Of a stretch of DNA of 64,000 bases, positions 25,565-33,724 are shown piece after piece. Below the pieces are notes generated by a model. It had not been told where the DNA came from and did no database searches. It saw only the letters and a list, made by a program, of their open reading frames with translations. The stretch is from Alkalihalobacillus pseudalcaliphilus (GTDB lineage: Bacteria; Bacillota; Bacilli; Bacillales; Bacillaceae_D). Both the position numbers and the translations under genes were made by a program. The stretch spans positions 744,001 through 808,000 of the forward strand of contig NZ_JAQQWS010000001.1 in NCBI RefSeq assembly GCF_028610675.1, read 5' to 3'. How positions within the stretch are numbered: the first letter of the stretch is position 1; every line of letters starts with the position of its first letter.

Positions 25565-25767
25565 AAACAATTAAGATTAAACTTTATTTTTCTTAATTCG
25601 AAAGCATGAACCAATAACGATTCATCCATTAGTTAAAATTTGGGTTGTCACAGCGGATCTTGAATTCGTACAAATGATGAACGAATTGTGATATTTCTGT
25701 CTATTACAATGAAAATTTGCAGAATAGTAATAAAATATTTATATATTGATAAATTTGGAGGTTATCT

Positions 25768-27261
25768 ATGAAAAGAAAAGCCATCATTTTTCTTCTATTG
25801 GCAATCATCACTACTATTCCATTTTCTTTGAATCATAACGATTTAACTAGAACAACCGATCTTAATAAATTGATTAAAGACGTAGAAACAAAAACTGAAA
25901 AATTATTAAGTAAATCAAATATTCCTGGGGCAGCAATTTCTGTGCTAGAAGATGGTCAAGTTACATGGATAGGTACGTTCGGTTATGCGGATCTTGACGT
26001 TAAAAGGAAAGTAGATCAAAATACTGTGTTTCAAGTTGCTTCGATTTCTAAATCAGTGACAGCACTTGGTGTGATGAAATTGGTGGAGGATGGTCTCATC
26101 AATTTAAATGATCCTATTGAGAATTACATAACAAGATGGCAGCTACCTGAAAGTGAATATGACCAAAAAGCGATAACAGTGCGAGGGTTATTAAGTCATA
26201 CATCAGGGCTATCTGTCGGTGGAGGTTATCCTGGCTACGAGTCCAATACACAGCTGCCTACTTTAGAGGATTCACTTAGTGGGATTGGTGGTGGTTCAAA
26301 ACCTGTTGAATTAGTAAATGAACCAGGAGCACGGTATAGCTATTCAGGTGGTGGTTATAACTTACTGCAACTCATGATCGAAGAAGTAACAGGAGAAGAC
26401 TTTCATTCATATCTAAATGAAGTTGTTCTAGCACCTTTAGGAATGGAAAATAGTAGTTTTCAATGGGACGATCATCTCCAAGATAAGACAGCGAAAGCTT
26501 ACGATGTAAAACTACAGTTGTTACCAAACTACATATTTACCGAGAAAGCAGCGGCCGGACTTTATACAACGATAGAAGACATGAATAAGTTTATCATTGC
26601 TGAAATCAATAGCTTTCACAGATCGGGGATTTTAGAAGCTGACACGGTTCAAGAGATGTTTAGCCCTATCTTAGAAGTTAGAGGTTTTGAAAGCTTTATT
26701 AATGATGAGGCGGCATTAGGTCATTTTATTAATCACGCAAATAACAGTAAAATCGTTACACATGATGGAAGTAACAACGGTTGGAAGGCACATTTTTCGA
26801 TGGAACCACAAACAGGGAATGGGCTTATTATTTTAACGAATGGAAATAACGGTACTTATTTGTTAAATGAATTAGTTAGTGCTTGGTACTATACAAACTT
26901 TGGGATCGAACGCCAGTTTGATCAATTAAGACATTTTGTAATGGCGACGGTGTATGTTCTCTCAATATTGATTCTATGTTGGTCATTAAGTGTCATAGTT
27001 AATTTAGTTTCTGCTTTTATTAAGAAGAAGTTAATAGTTACTACATATTCAAATAAGAAAGTTCTTTTATTAAAATTGCTCGTGTCCATTGTTTTAGTGA
27101 GTGGAGCGTTTCTTTTGAGCAAAATTTCGGTACTGATTTTATGGTTCATTGATCCGTTTATTGTAATCCTACTCGTCACATCTGTCTTTATTAGAACAAT
27201 ATTAGCAGTTTTACAACTATTCACAAGGGAGAGCGAAATACGTAAACATGTAAAGTTTTGA
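25768..27261 (+). CDS. Membrane-anchored serine hydrolase (class C beta-lactamase / PBP4* family)
   Basis: 497 residues. An N-terminal signal-anchor (residues 4-21) precedes a beta-lactamase-fold domain (about 35-365) with the nucleophile motif SISK near residue 93 and a HDG motif near residue 332 (usual HxG/KTG place). The second motif reads YSGGGYNLLQ near residue 190 where many relatives have YSN. The C-terminus carries about three membrane helices (about 388-410, 430-450, 455-480). Likely a D-amino-acid peptidase or esterase outside the membrane; true beta-lactamase activity is not implied. GGAGG precedes the ATG. It is the only intact gene in the block bounded by Nudix repeats. Confidence 0.85.
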   Translation: MKRKAIIFLLLAIITTIPFSLNHNDLTRTTDLNKLIKDVETKTEKLLSKSNIPGAAISVLEDGQVTWIGTFGYADLDVKRKVDQNTVFQVASISKSVTALGVMKLVEDGLINLNDPIENYITRWQLPESEYDQKAITVRGLLSHTSGLSVGGGYPGYESNTQLPTLEDSLSGIGGGSKPVELVNEPGARYSYSGGGYNLLQLMIEEVTGEDFHSYLNEVVLAPLGMENSSFQWDDHLQDKTAKAYDVKLQLLPNYIFTEKAAAGLYTTIEDMNKFIIAEINSFHRSGILEADTVQEMFSPILEVRGFESFINDEAALGHFINHANNSKIVTHDGSNNGWKAHFSMEPQTGNGLIILTNGNNGTYLLNELVSAWYYTNFGIERQFDQLRHFVMATVYVLSILILCWSLSVIVNLVSAFIKKKLIVTTYSNKKVLLLKLLVSIVLVSGAFLLSKISVLILWFIDPFIVILLVTSVFIRTILAVLQLFTRESEIRKHVKF

Positions 27262-27304
27262 TAACAAATAGAAATAAAAAATTCAGCGAAGGGAGCTTGA
27301 TATT

Positions 27305-27528
27305 ATGCCAAACATTAAACAAGTTTTAGATTTAAGAAATTACAATTCGTTTTAAAGATTTTACTGTACTGATCCAGTTTTTTTAACGAAAAAAGGGTGA
27401 AGTAAATATGCCGTTATTGAAAAATATGAGAAAAACCAAGCTACAAACTTATAGAAGGTAATGAGGCAATTAAAACTGGGAATGATTGGCTAACTGAAGA
27501 ACAAGTTGAGGATGATCTTGGAGTTTAA
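27305..27528 (+). pseudogene. Decayed Phd/YefM-type antitoxin
   Basis: Starts MPNIKQVLDLRNYNSF, the typical N-terminus of YefM/Phd antitoxins (MPNIKPxSDLRNY), and stops at 27355. The family sequence resumes as DPVFLTKKG, a TGA where Arg is expected, SKYAVIEKYEKNQATNL, and after a frame change EGNEAIKTGNDWLTEEQVED to a TAA at 27528. At least three lesions make it a pseudogene. It directly precedes a toxin remnant. Confidence 0.75.
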
Positions 27529-27533
27529 TCAAT

Positions 27534-27698
27534 ATGTATATGTTTAGTATAAACCCTGTTGCTAAACGAGACTTGTATGAAATTAAGGAATATATCACCA
27601 AAAAACTTGACGGTTTTGGATGCAGACGTGAACTCACTCTTCCTATTCTTACCTTGATTGGTAAACATACATATACTCTAGGACTTGTTTTATCGTAA
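27534..27698 (+). pseudogene. Truncated RelE/ParE-family toxin
   Basis: Starts MYMFSINPVAKRDLYEIKEY and ITKKLDG, a good match to the N-terminal helix region of RelE/ParE toxins. After about 27 residues family resemblance stops and the frame runs on for 27 unrelated residues, so the catalytic C-terminus is missing. It follows the antitoxin remnant by five bases, the normal order for this type II pair. Confidence 0.7.
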
Positions 27699-27866
27699 AA
27701 TATGGTTATCTACTTTAATAACTGTACACTTTTATTCAAATAATATAATTTTTATATGATAGCTCTTTTAACTTCTTAAGGATTACATTTCGCAGCCCTT
27801 ATTGCTTAAATGTAAATTTTCATCTTCCTGATGATTTACCTATAAACTCTAATTTACATATATAAA

Positions 27867-28048
27867 ATTATTAACAACTATGATGTCAACGTTTTGTTCA
27901 GGTTAAATTCTAACCTATACATTTGTATATGTAATTACAACACTAACAAAACCTACGAATGATTTCGAGATCCTCGGGATATACATGTTTAATTTTTTCT
28001 AATTCTGAAATAGGAATCCAAGCTGTCTCAACAATGGTCTGTTCCGGG
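27867..28048 (-). repeat. Direct repeat, right copy (3' end of the Nudix gene)
   Basis: Partner of 24860-25045. It covers the 3' end of the intact Nudix gene and about 75 bases beyond it. Upstream of it, 27699-27866 holds nothing recognisable. Confidence 0.92.
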
Positions 28049-28338
28049 TCATTAAAACCCTGACTCTCGCCAATCGCCTCCACTTCGAAATAATAAGCCG
28101 TAACACGTATGCTTTTGAGGAGCGTTTCTTTGACATATAATTGTTTGATCGTTTTAACGGTATAGCCCGTTTCTTCTTTCACTTCTCTTACACAGCATTG
28201 TGCAGCAGTTTCACCTCTCTCAATTTCACCAGAGGGAACAGACCACCCATCTACATCAGCATTTTTCACCATAAGCACTTCGTTCCGATTATTCAAACAA
28301 ATAGCTGACGCCCCTAACCAAGTCTCCAGGCTAATCAC
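27943..28338 (-). CDS. Nudix hydrolase (MutT-like)
   Basis: 131 residues with a complete Nudix box, GEIERGETAAQCCVREVKEE then TGY, near residues 37-59. It hydrolyses an unknown nucleoside diphosphate derivative. The start MISLETWLGASAICLNNRNE is typical for small MutT proteins. Its last 35 codons and downstream sequence are duplicated 3 kb away, so the present C-terminus may have been supplied by an inserted segment. No terminator follows here; the likely original one is at 24849-24888. Confidence 0.88.
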   Translation of the reverse strand: MISLETWLGASAICLNNRNEVLMVKNADVDGWSVPSGEIERGETAAQCCVREVKEETGYTVKTIKQLYVKETLLKSIRVTAYYFEVEAIGESQGFNDPEQTIVETAWIPISELEKIKHVYPEDLEIIRRFC

Positions 28339-28362
28339 CTCACATTAAACGTGTATGTCACA

Positions 28363-28436
28363 CAAAACCCACATGGCGAAACCCAATTCACTTCGCCACC
28401 AACAAAGATGAAAGTAGTGTTTGGCCCTTTGACTGG
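28363..28436 (-). repeat. Fragment of repeat family A (inverted)
   Basis: Reverse complement of the right part of family A (CACTACTTTCATCTTTGTTG, GGTGGCGAAGTGAATTGGG). It directly joins family B copy 3. Confidence 0.75.
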
Positions 28437-28674
28437 TGGAACTTCATTCACTTTGATTTTGTTCTTTTTCTTTTTGAATGAATGGTGTTAGATGGTTTTG
28501 TGAACTCAAGAATTAGTAGCAATCCAGCGGACGAAAACATGCGGAGACTCCTGTGGGACGTAGTGGCAGTGCTGAGATCCAGCGGCGTAGCCGATTAGCT
28601 CAGCGCCACCCCACAGGACGCGCAGCATGATTTTCGGTAGCGGTGATTAACGCTCTATGTTCGCACTTTCATAT
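28428..28674 (+). repeat. Dispersed repeat family B, copy 3
   Basis: Same organisation as 9541-9786. The outer arm here is CCTGTGGG with CCCACAGG, where copy 1 has CCCGCGGG with CCCGCGGG; the inner stem is CGGC/GCCG where copy 1 has CTGGC/GCCAG. Both changes preserve pairing. Confidence 0.88.
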
Positions 28675-28680
28675 AAAACA

Positions 28681-29526
28681 CTAGCTTTTAATAACCGCAA
28701 TCGGGCTATTCTCATAAGAGATCCAATCACTCCAACTTCCTGCATAAAGAGAAACATTTTGATAGCCTAATTCTTTTAATGCAAAAATATTCGGACAAGC
28801 TGAAACACCAGACCCACAATAAACGATAATCTCTTGTTCTTGCTCAATATCTTTAAAATGTTCAGCAAGCTCCTGTTTCGATTTTAACGTACTATCCGAA
28901 TTAAATACATCCTTCCAAAAGTAATTCCTGGCAGAAGGAATATGACCTGCTTTTGCATCAATTGGTTCATGGAGCCCTTGGTATCGACCTGGTTCTCTTG
29001 AATCCATAATAACAGTATCCTGCTTCTTAATTGAATCTACGACATCCTCATAATGAAGAACGTGGAAAGCCGAATTGGTTTTCACTTGAAAATTTGTTTC
29101 TGAAAGCTCAGGAATTTCGCTTTCAACGTCCCTGCCTTCTTTTACCCATTTCGTCCAACCACCATCTAATATTTTTACATTTACCACACCAACCATTTGA
29201 AGCAACCACCATAATCGCGGGGCCGTCATACCCTCTTCATCATATACAACAACCAAAGATTGCTTTTCAATCCCTAGTCCCTGCAATGATTCCATGAAAG
29301 CTTGCTTATCAGGTAAAGGATGACGTCCACCATGCTCACTTTTTGTTCCAGATAAATGCTTATTTAAATCTAAATAATGTGCCCCAGGAATATGAGAAAA
29401 AAGATATGATTCATAGCCTTTTTCAGGCTCAGCTAATGAAAAACGCACATCAATAATCACTAAATTTGTCTCCTTTTGATGCTGACGTTCATTTAAATAT
29501 GTGGTCGAGATTAAATGACTTTGCAT
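28681..29526 (-). CDS. Thiosulfate/3-mercaptopyruvate sulfurtransferase
   Basis: Two-domain rhodanese of 281 residues. The inactive N-terminal domain (residues 5-130) includes VIDVRFSLAEPEKG; the C-terminal domain (about 155-278) carries the persulfide loop YCGSGVSACPN near residue 237 with the active Cys. The loop CGSGVSA is the mercaptopyruvate-leaning type, so the donor may be 3-mercaptopyruvate or thiosulfate. It is a single-gene unit immediately after a repeat. Confidence 0.92.
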   Translation of the reverse strand: MQSHLISTTYLNERQHQKETNLVIIDVRFSLAEPEKGYESYLFSHIPGAHYLDLNKHLSGTKSEHGGRHPLPDKQAFMESLQGLGIEKQSLVVVYDEEGMTAPRLWWLLQMVGVVNVKILDGGWTKWVKEGRDVESEIPELSETNFQVKTNSAFHVLHYEDVVDSIKKQDTVIMDSREPGRYQGLHEPIDAKAGHIPSARNYFWKDVFNSDSTLKSKQELAEHFKDIEQEQEIIVYCGSGVSACPNIFALKELGYQNVSLYAGSWSDWISYENSPIAVIKS

Positions 29527-29642
29527 CTTCTTTCCTCCCTAATCTTTTTTTCTAAAGATTTAACAAGCTGTTACAAGTTCTAAAAATACTGCTTGCTTCA
29601 GTATTTTCCATTCTGAAACAAACAGTATCTATTGTTCACATA

Positions 29643-30101
29643 CTATCTTAACATTCCTTGATAAATACTTTTTTCTGACCCGGGAATTTCAATAGCACCA
29701 ACCGCTTTTTTATAAAAATCAACAGGTCCAGCACTACCAATAATCGCATAGGCGTAGCCCATATGTTTCATCTCTAGTAAGCTTTGTATTAATAATTGCA
29801 AACCAATACCACGACCGCGGGCCTTTTCACTCACACCTGTTGGTCCAAAAAAACTTAATGCCGTGACATTGAAGCAAGCAAATCCAATCATTTGATTATC
29901 TTCTACAGCAATCAAACATGAAGCTGGATTTTGGGATAAAGCTACTTCCACTTCACTTTGCCATTGTTTTGAAAAATGTGTTCCCACCCACTCTGTTATG
30001 ACATATTTCTCTGGTGGGATCGGTTTTCTTATCGTCCATGACTGTTCAGGCTTTTTTGATATTTCTGGTAATGTATATAGTGGTACTAATAAATCTCCCA
30101 T
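29643..30101 (-). CDS. GNAT-family N-acetyltransferase
   Basis: About 152 residues with the acetyl-CoA loop SEKARGRGIGLQLL near residue 98 and a C-terminal YKKAVGA stretch. A longer frame to 30140 exists, but GAGGGG sits nine bases before the ATG at 30101 (MGDLLVPLYTLPEI), so that start is preferred. It ends the amidohydrolase-dgaE-dgaF-kdgK-gntR operon, so its substrate may be an amino sugar or related intermediate; this is only inference from context. Confidence 0.82.
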   Translation of the reverse strand: MGDLLVPLYTLPEISKKPEQSWTIRKPIPPEKYVITEWVGTHFSKQWQSEVEVALSQNPASCLIAVEDNQMIGFACFNVTALSFFGPTGVSEKARGRGIGLQLLIQSLLEMKHMGYAYAIIGSAGPVDFYKKAVGAIEIPGSEKSIYQGMLR

Positions 30102-30140
30102 ACGTTTTATCCCCTCACTTTGACCATAATAGAAAAACAA

Positions 30141-30854
30141 CTAGGCATCATAATTAACTACATATAATTGAAGATTCGTATTATAATAACCAACGCTATA
30201 CTCTGTGACATCTCCTAATTCACCCATAGAATAACGTAAACGTTTCAATAAAGGAGTGTGTGTGACCACTTCTAATAAATCAGCAATATAAGCTGGTGCC
30301 GTTTCTACCGCAAATTCATCACGGAATTTTTCCAAAACAAGTTGATGGTCGGCGAGTAACTCATATAACGATTGATCATTTAAATCAGATTCTTCAAAAT
30401 CAGCGAGCTCAATTGATAGATAATGAGTAAAATGAATGTATGGGTCGTTGTTTAAATAGTAGATTCGTTCTACTCTTACACATCGATCTCCAAATAATCG
30501 ATAAGGCTCCGTGTCCTCTTCATTTTGCACAATTTCAGATTTTACGACCTTCTTTTTTATTTTATGACCTTTTTCCACAAGAACTTCAGTAAATCGCTTC
30601 CCTTTAGATAACTTGGAAGCTGAGGTATTTCGAATTACTTTCGTCCCTTTACCACTCTTTTTTTCTAAAAAGCCTTCTTGAACCAGTTCTTTAATTGCAT
30701 TACGGATTGTAATTTTACTCACTTCAAATTCTTCTTCTAATTGTATTTCGGATGGAATATTTTCACCGATTGGGTAAAAACCATGAAGAATTCTGTCTTT
30801 CAGTACATTACGAATTTGTAAATATAATGGCCCTTTTTTTCTACTAATATTCAT
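30141..30854 (-). CDS. GntR/HutC-family transcriptional regulator
   Basis: 237 residues. A GntR winged helix (IPSEIQLEEEFEVSKITIRN, about residues 25-75) is joined to a UTRA effector domain (about 95-232). It lies inside the sugar-acid operon, eight bases after kdgK, so it most likely controls its own operon. Two identical palindromes in the operon promoter are its candidate operators. The inducer is probably a sugar acid or its phosphate. Confidence 0.9.
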   Translation of the reverse strand: MNISRKKGPLYLQIRNVLKDRILHGFYPIGENIPSEIQLEEEFEVSKITIRNAIKELVQEGFLEKKSGKGTKVIRNTSASKLSKGKRFTEVLVEKGHKIKKKVVKSEIVQNEEDTEPYRLFGDRCVRVERIYYLNNDPYIHFTHYLSIELADFEESDLNDQSLYELLADHQLVLEKFRDEFAVETAPAYIADLLEVVTHTPLLKRLRYSMGELGDVTEYSVGYYNTNLQLYVVNYDA

Positions 30855-30862
30855 TCTCTTCT

Positions 30863-31876
30863 CTACCTTTCTACATCGCCGACCGATTCTGACATCATGC
30901 GAAGAATATCATTCTCAGAAGACATAGGCGTATCACCCTCAGTGGAATGAGCAATCATACTAGCCACTGTTGCAAAATCAACGGTTTCTTTTGCTGAAAA
31001 GTCCTGTTCATAACCATGTATGATTCCACTTGTAAAGGCATCGCCACTTCCAATTCTGTCATAAACAGCAAACGTTATCGTTTTTGAAAAAGTCATTGTT
31101 TCATCTAGATACATAAAGCCAGTCAGGGAATGCTGATTATCACGATGTATGTCACGATGCGTTCCTGCTATCTGCTCAATCTTGTAATGTCTCGCTACCT
31201 CAGGAATCACATCAAGTAGTTGCTCTTTTCTTGTTAAGTGCTCTGTACTAATCCCTAATATCGATATCGCATCTCTTTCATTCATCATAACAAGATCAGC
31301 CAAATAAAGCATCTTTTCATAATAGATTTTTGCTTTTTCATACCCATTTTCTCCCCATAAGGTCGGTCGATAATTACAGTCAAAAATCACTCTCTTGCCA
31401 AGTTCTTTCATGACTTTGGCAAGTGTCAAAACTTGTTCTCTCACTGCATCATTCATCGCAAGTGTGATGCCACAGAAATGAACCGCGTCAAGTTCTTTGG
31501 CGACTTGATGAAACTTATATTCAGCAAGCTTAGCCGTGTTAAAGGAGCTATCTAATCGATTCGTATAGGTTACTTTACTCGGTCTCACACCAAACCCTTT
31601 TTCTAAAAAATAGAGGCCTAAATAAGCATCTCCTCTTATTAAATAATCCGTATGTATGCCTAACCGTCTTAACGCAGCTTCGGCTGCATCTCCAACAGAT
31701 GTTGCTGGCAGTTTTGAAATCAAATAGCCTTGATGACCATAATTAGAAAGAGCCGACAGAACATTGACGCCTGTTCCGGAGAAAGACATATGCAGAGAAT
31801 CTGATTGCCTTAATAGCCTATGATCAGGTGTTTGCAAGCGCATCATAATTTCACCAAAAGCGCCTATTCTAAGCAT
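30863..31876 (-). CDS. kdgK: PfkB-family sugar kinase, probable 2-keto-3-deoxygluconate kinase
   Basis: 337 residues with the ribokinase fold: FSGTGVNVLSALSNYGH near residue 31 and the C-terminal signature DRIGSGDAFTSGIIHGY near residue 274 with the catalytic Asp. Residues match KdgK-type kinases phosphorylating 2-keto-3-deoxygluconate to the 6-phosphate. The adjacent aldolase would then cleave that product. It overlaps dgaF by eight bases. Fructokinase-like activity is an alternative. Confidence 0.85.
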   Translation of the reverse strand: MLRIGAFGEIMMRLQTPDHRLLRQSDSLHMSFSGTGVNVLSALSNYGHQGYLISKLPATSVGDAAEAALRRLGIHTDYLIRGDAYLGLYFLEKGFGVRPSKVTYTNRLDSSFNTAKLAEYKFHQVAKELDAVHFCGITLAMNDAVREQVLTLAKVMKELGKRVIFDCNYRPTLWGENGYEKAKIYYEKMLYLADLVMMNERDAISILGISTEHLTRKEQLLDVIPEVARHYKIEQIAGTHRDIHRDNQHSLTGFMYLDETMTFSKTITFAVYDRIGSGDAFTSGIIHGYEQDFSAKETVDFATVASMIAHSTEGDTPMSSENDILRMMSESVGDVER

Positions 31877-32618
31877 ATTGAAGAATCGCCTTTTTTGTTA
31901 GTTCTAATAACTTAGATACATCAGACACTTTCGTTAAGCCTGTTTCCTTATCAATAATAGAAGAATAGATATGGGGAATAATTTTTGGTACTCCTTCATT
32001 TAAAGCGATAGAGAGAATTTGCTGATAATTTTCTAAATCAATACCACCAGTAGGTTCTAAGCAAAAATGAGCATCAGCACAAGCTTTTGCAACCGCCTGA
32101 AATTCATCAATGGAAGCTAAACCATTCATCGGGAAATATTTCAGTGCGTGTCCACCCATATCCTTGACTAACGCAATAGCTGCTTCTACTGGAACCACAG
32201 CCTTATTAGACTCTGCCGCACTAAAAGGTCCGGTAGAAATATTTACATAACCGACTTGACCAGACGGCGAAACTAAGCTATTAATCCAGCTTTCTTCACA
32301 AAGATTACTAGCTGTTTGACCGACAAAAGGAAAGACTTGATTAATATGTGAGCCAGGATAGTGTTTGACAATGTCTGCAACTACCTTTGCTTGACGGTTA
32401 TCTCCTGCACCTAACCCAATCGAAACAGCATCATCAATGGCCTCTCCATATAATCGCATCGCTTTTACTGCCTCTTCGACGGATGGATAATCTTTCGACA
32501 AAACCCCTACAACAACAAACCCTTCTGCTGCCTCGAAAACTTGTTTCGCATTCTCGACATCTTTAGCTAAAACATTGAGAGCAACTCGTTCTTGATAAAA
32601 ACGTTTATCTATTTTCAT
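31869..32618 (-). CDS. dgaF: KDGP aldolase family protein (DgaF type)
   Basis: Cleaves 2-keto-3-deoxy-6-phosphogluconate to pyruvate and glyceraldehyde-3-phosphate. It has 249 residues, longer than the classic Eda aldolase, as in the DgaF group. GGHALKYFPMNGL near residue 162 has the Schiff-base Lys candidate and EPTGGIDLENY near residue 193 is typical. It overlaps dgaE by four bases and kdgK by eight. The pairing with DgaE is the Salmonella D-glucosaminate arrangement. Confidence 0.87.
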   Translation of the reverse strand: MKIDKRFYQERVALNVLAKDVENAKQVFEAAEGFVVVGVLSKDYPSVEEAVKAMRLYGEAIDDAVSIGLGAGDNRQAKVVADIVKHYPGSHINQVFPFVGQTASNLCEESWINSLVSPSGQVGYVNISTGPFSAAESNKAVVPVEAAIALVKDMGGHALKYFPMNGLASIDEFQAVAKACADAHFCLEPTGGIDLENYQQILSIALNEGVPKIIPHIYSSIIDKETGLTKVSDVSKLLELTKKAILQYA

Positions 32619-33724
32619 CGGGATTCCCCCCCTAAAATTTCTATTAATCTAATAAATAACACATCTAGATCATCCTCTTGAAAAGAACGTGCATCTAAAT
32701 CGAAGAAACCTTGACTCGCCCCATAATCTCTTGTATATACAGCAATTTTACCATATTTTAATTGCTGAACAACATCTAGAGCATGTAATTGGCTCACAGC
32801 GGCATCTAAACTTATTCGGGCACGATAAATTGCTCGTCCTGCTTCATCTTGAATAATGCTCACATGAACACCAGGAAATTTATTTAAATCCAAAAAACGT
32901 TCAAGCTTTTTCTTTTCTTGCTCGCTATTATCTATTTTTTCCTCATATTGATCGAGGGCCTGTAATAAACCAAAAATTTGTTCCTTTCCTACTTTCATTC
33001 CTCGACCAATTCCTGACATCTGCACCTTAACCATGTCCACATACTTTGCTTTGCCGCAAACAATTCCGGATGTTGGACCCTCTAGAGCTTTTGAACCACT
33101 ATAGATAACGATATCGCCGAACTGAATATATGTTAATAAGTCTTCTTCAGCTGCCGCATCAATAATGAGTGGAATTTGGTACTTGCGACTTATTTCCGCC
33201 ATTTCCTCTACAGTGAGCATATTTTTTTGCACAGCATGATGGGATTGCACAAATAAAAGTGCTACGGTTTTTTCATTGATAGCTTCCAAAACATCCTCTT
33301 TTTTTCCTTCGTTGGCATAACCAACTTCTATAACTTTACCACCACCTAAAGCAATCATTGTTTCAATCGGGGCTCCGTATTGCACATTATGGCCTTTAAG
33401 GATTAGAATTTCATTTTCTTTGATTTCTTCTTGATGTAATTTCAATGCCTTTCTCTTTTGACCTTTTGTAACGATTCCAGCAACCGAAAGAGCAATTCCA
33501 CTTGAAGCAGAATTAACAACCAAAGCCGCTTCACATTTTAGCTTAGTCGCGATATACTCCCCTGAATTTTTCACTAATTCTGACATTTCAACGTATTTTT
33601 GACCGCCTTGTTTCATTGCTTCCATGACTGTATCTGTCGGAGCAGAAACACCTAAAATACTCATTCGCCCGCTAGCATTAATGACTCGCTTTAGTCCGTA
33701 CTTCGCATGAATAGTATTCTCCAT
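32615..33724 (-). CDS. dgaE: D-glucosaminate-6-phosphate ammonia-lyase family (DgaE type)
   Basis: PLP enzyme of the SelA-like fold, 369 residues. The N-terminus YGLKRVINASGRMSILGVS is diagnostic, and the PLP Lys is in YSGSKALEGPTSGI near residue 210. In Salmonella DgaE converts D-glucosaminate-6-phosphate to 2-keto-3-deoxy-6-phosphogluconate, feeding DgaF. The ATG at 33724 follows AGGGAG and lies 47 bases inside the upstream gene. Some relatives act on other amino-sugar acids, so the exact substrate is uncertain. Confidence 0.87.
   Translation of the reverse strand: MENTIHAKYGLKRVINASGRMSILGVSAPTDTVMEAMKQGGQKYVEMSELVKNSGEYIATKLKCEAALVVNSASSGIALSVAGIVTKGQKRKALKLHQEEIKENEILILKGHNVQYGAPIETMIALGGGKVIEVGYANEGKKEDVLEAINEKTVALLFVQSHHAVQKNMLTVEEMAEISRKYQIPLIIDAAAEEDLLTYIQFGDIVIYSGSKALEGPTSGIVCGKAKYVDMVKVQMSGIGRGMKVGKEQIFGLLQALDQYEEKIDNSEQEKKKLERFLDLNKFPGVHVSIIQDEAGRAIYRARISLDAAVSQLHALDVVQQLKYGKIAVYTRDYGASQGFFDLDARSFQEDDLDVLFIRLIEILGGESR

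Larger units (their letters stand above)
24671..25767. other. Gene-poor, decayed intergenic stretch
   Basis: Contains a 12-base palindrome ATCACATGTGAT (24704-24715), a 16-base-stem terminator (24849-24888), a Nudix gene fragment, a second terminator-like stem (25177-25213), an imperfect inverted repeat with AAAGGCC ends (25281-25331), a 26-codon helix-turn-helix-like frame (25410-25490) and a palindrome (25537-25564). Short frames suggest old gene remnants. No intact gene is visible. Confidence 0.6.

Noticed and set aside
25768..27261. True class C beta-lactamase
   Set aside because: It lacks the KTG and YSN patterns of AmpC (HDG and YSG instead) and has C-terminal membrane helices; PBP4*-like hydrolase fits better.
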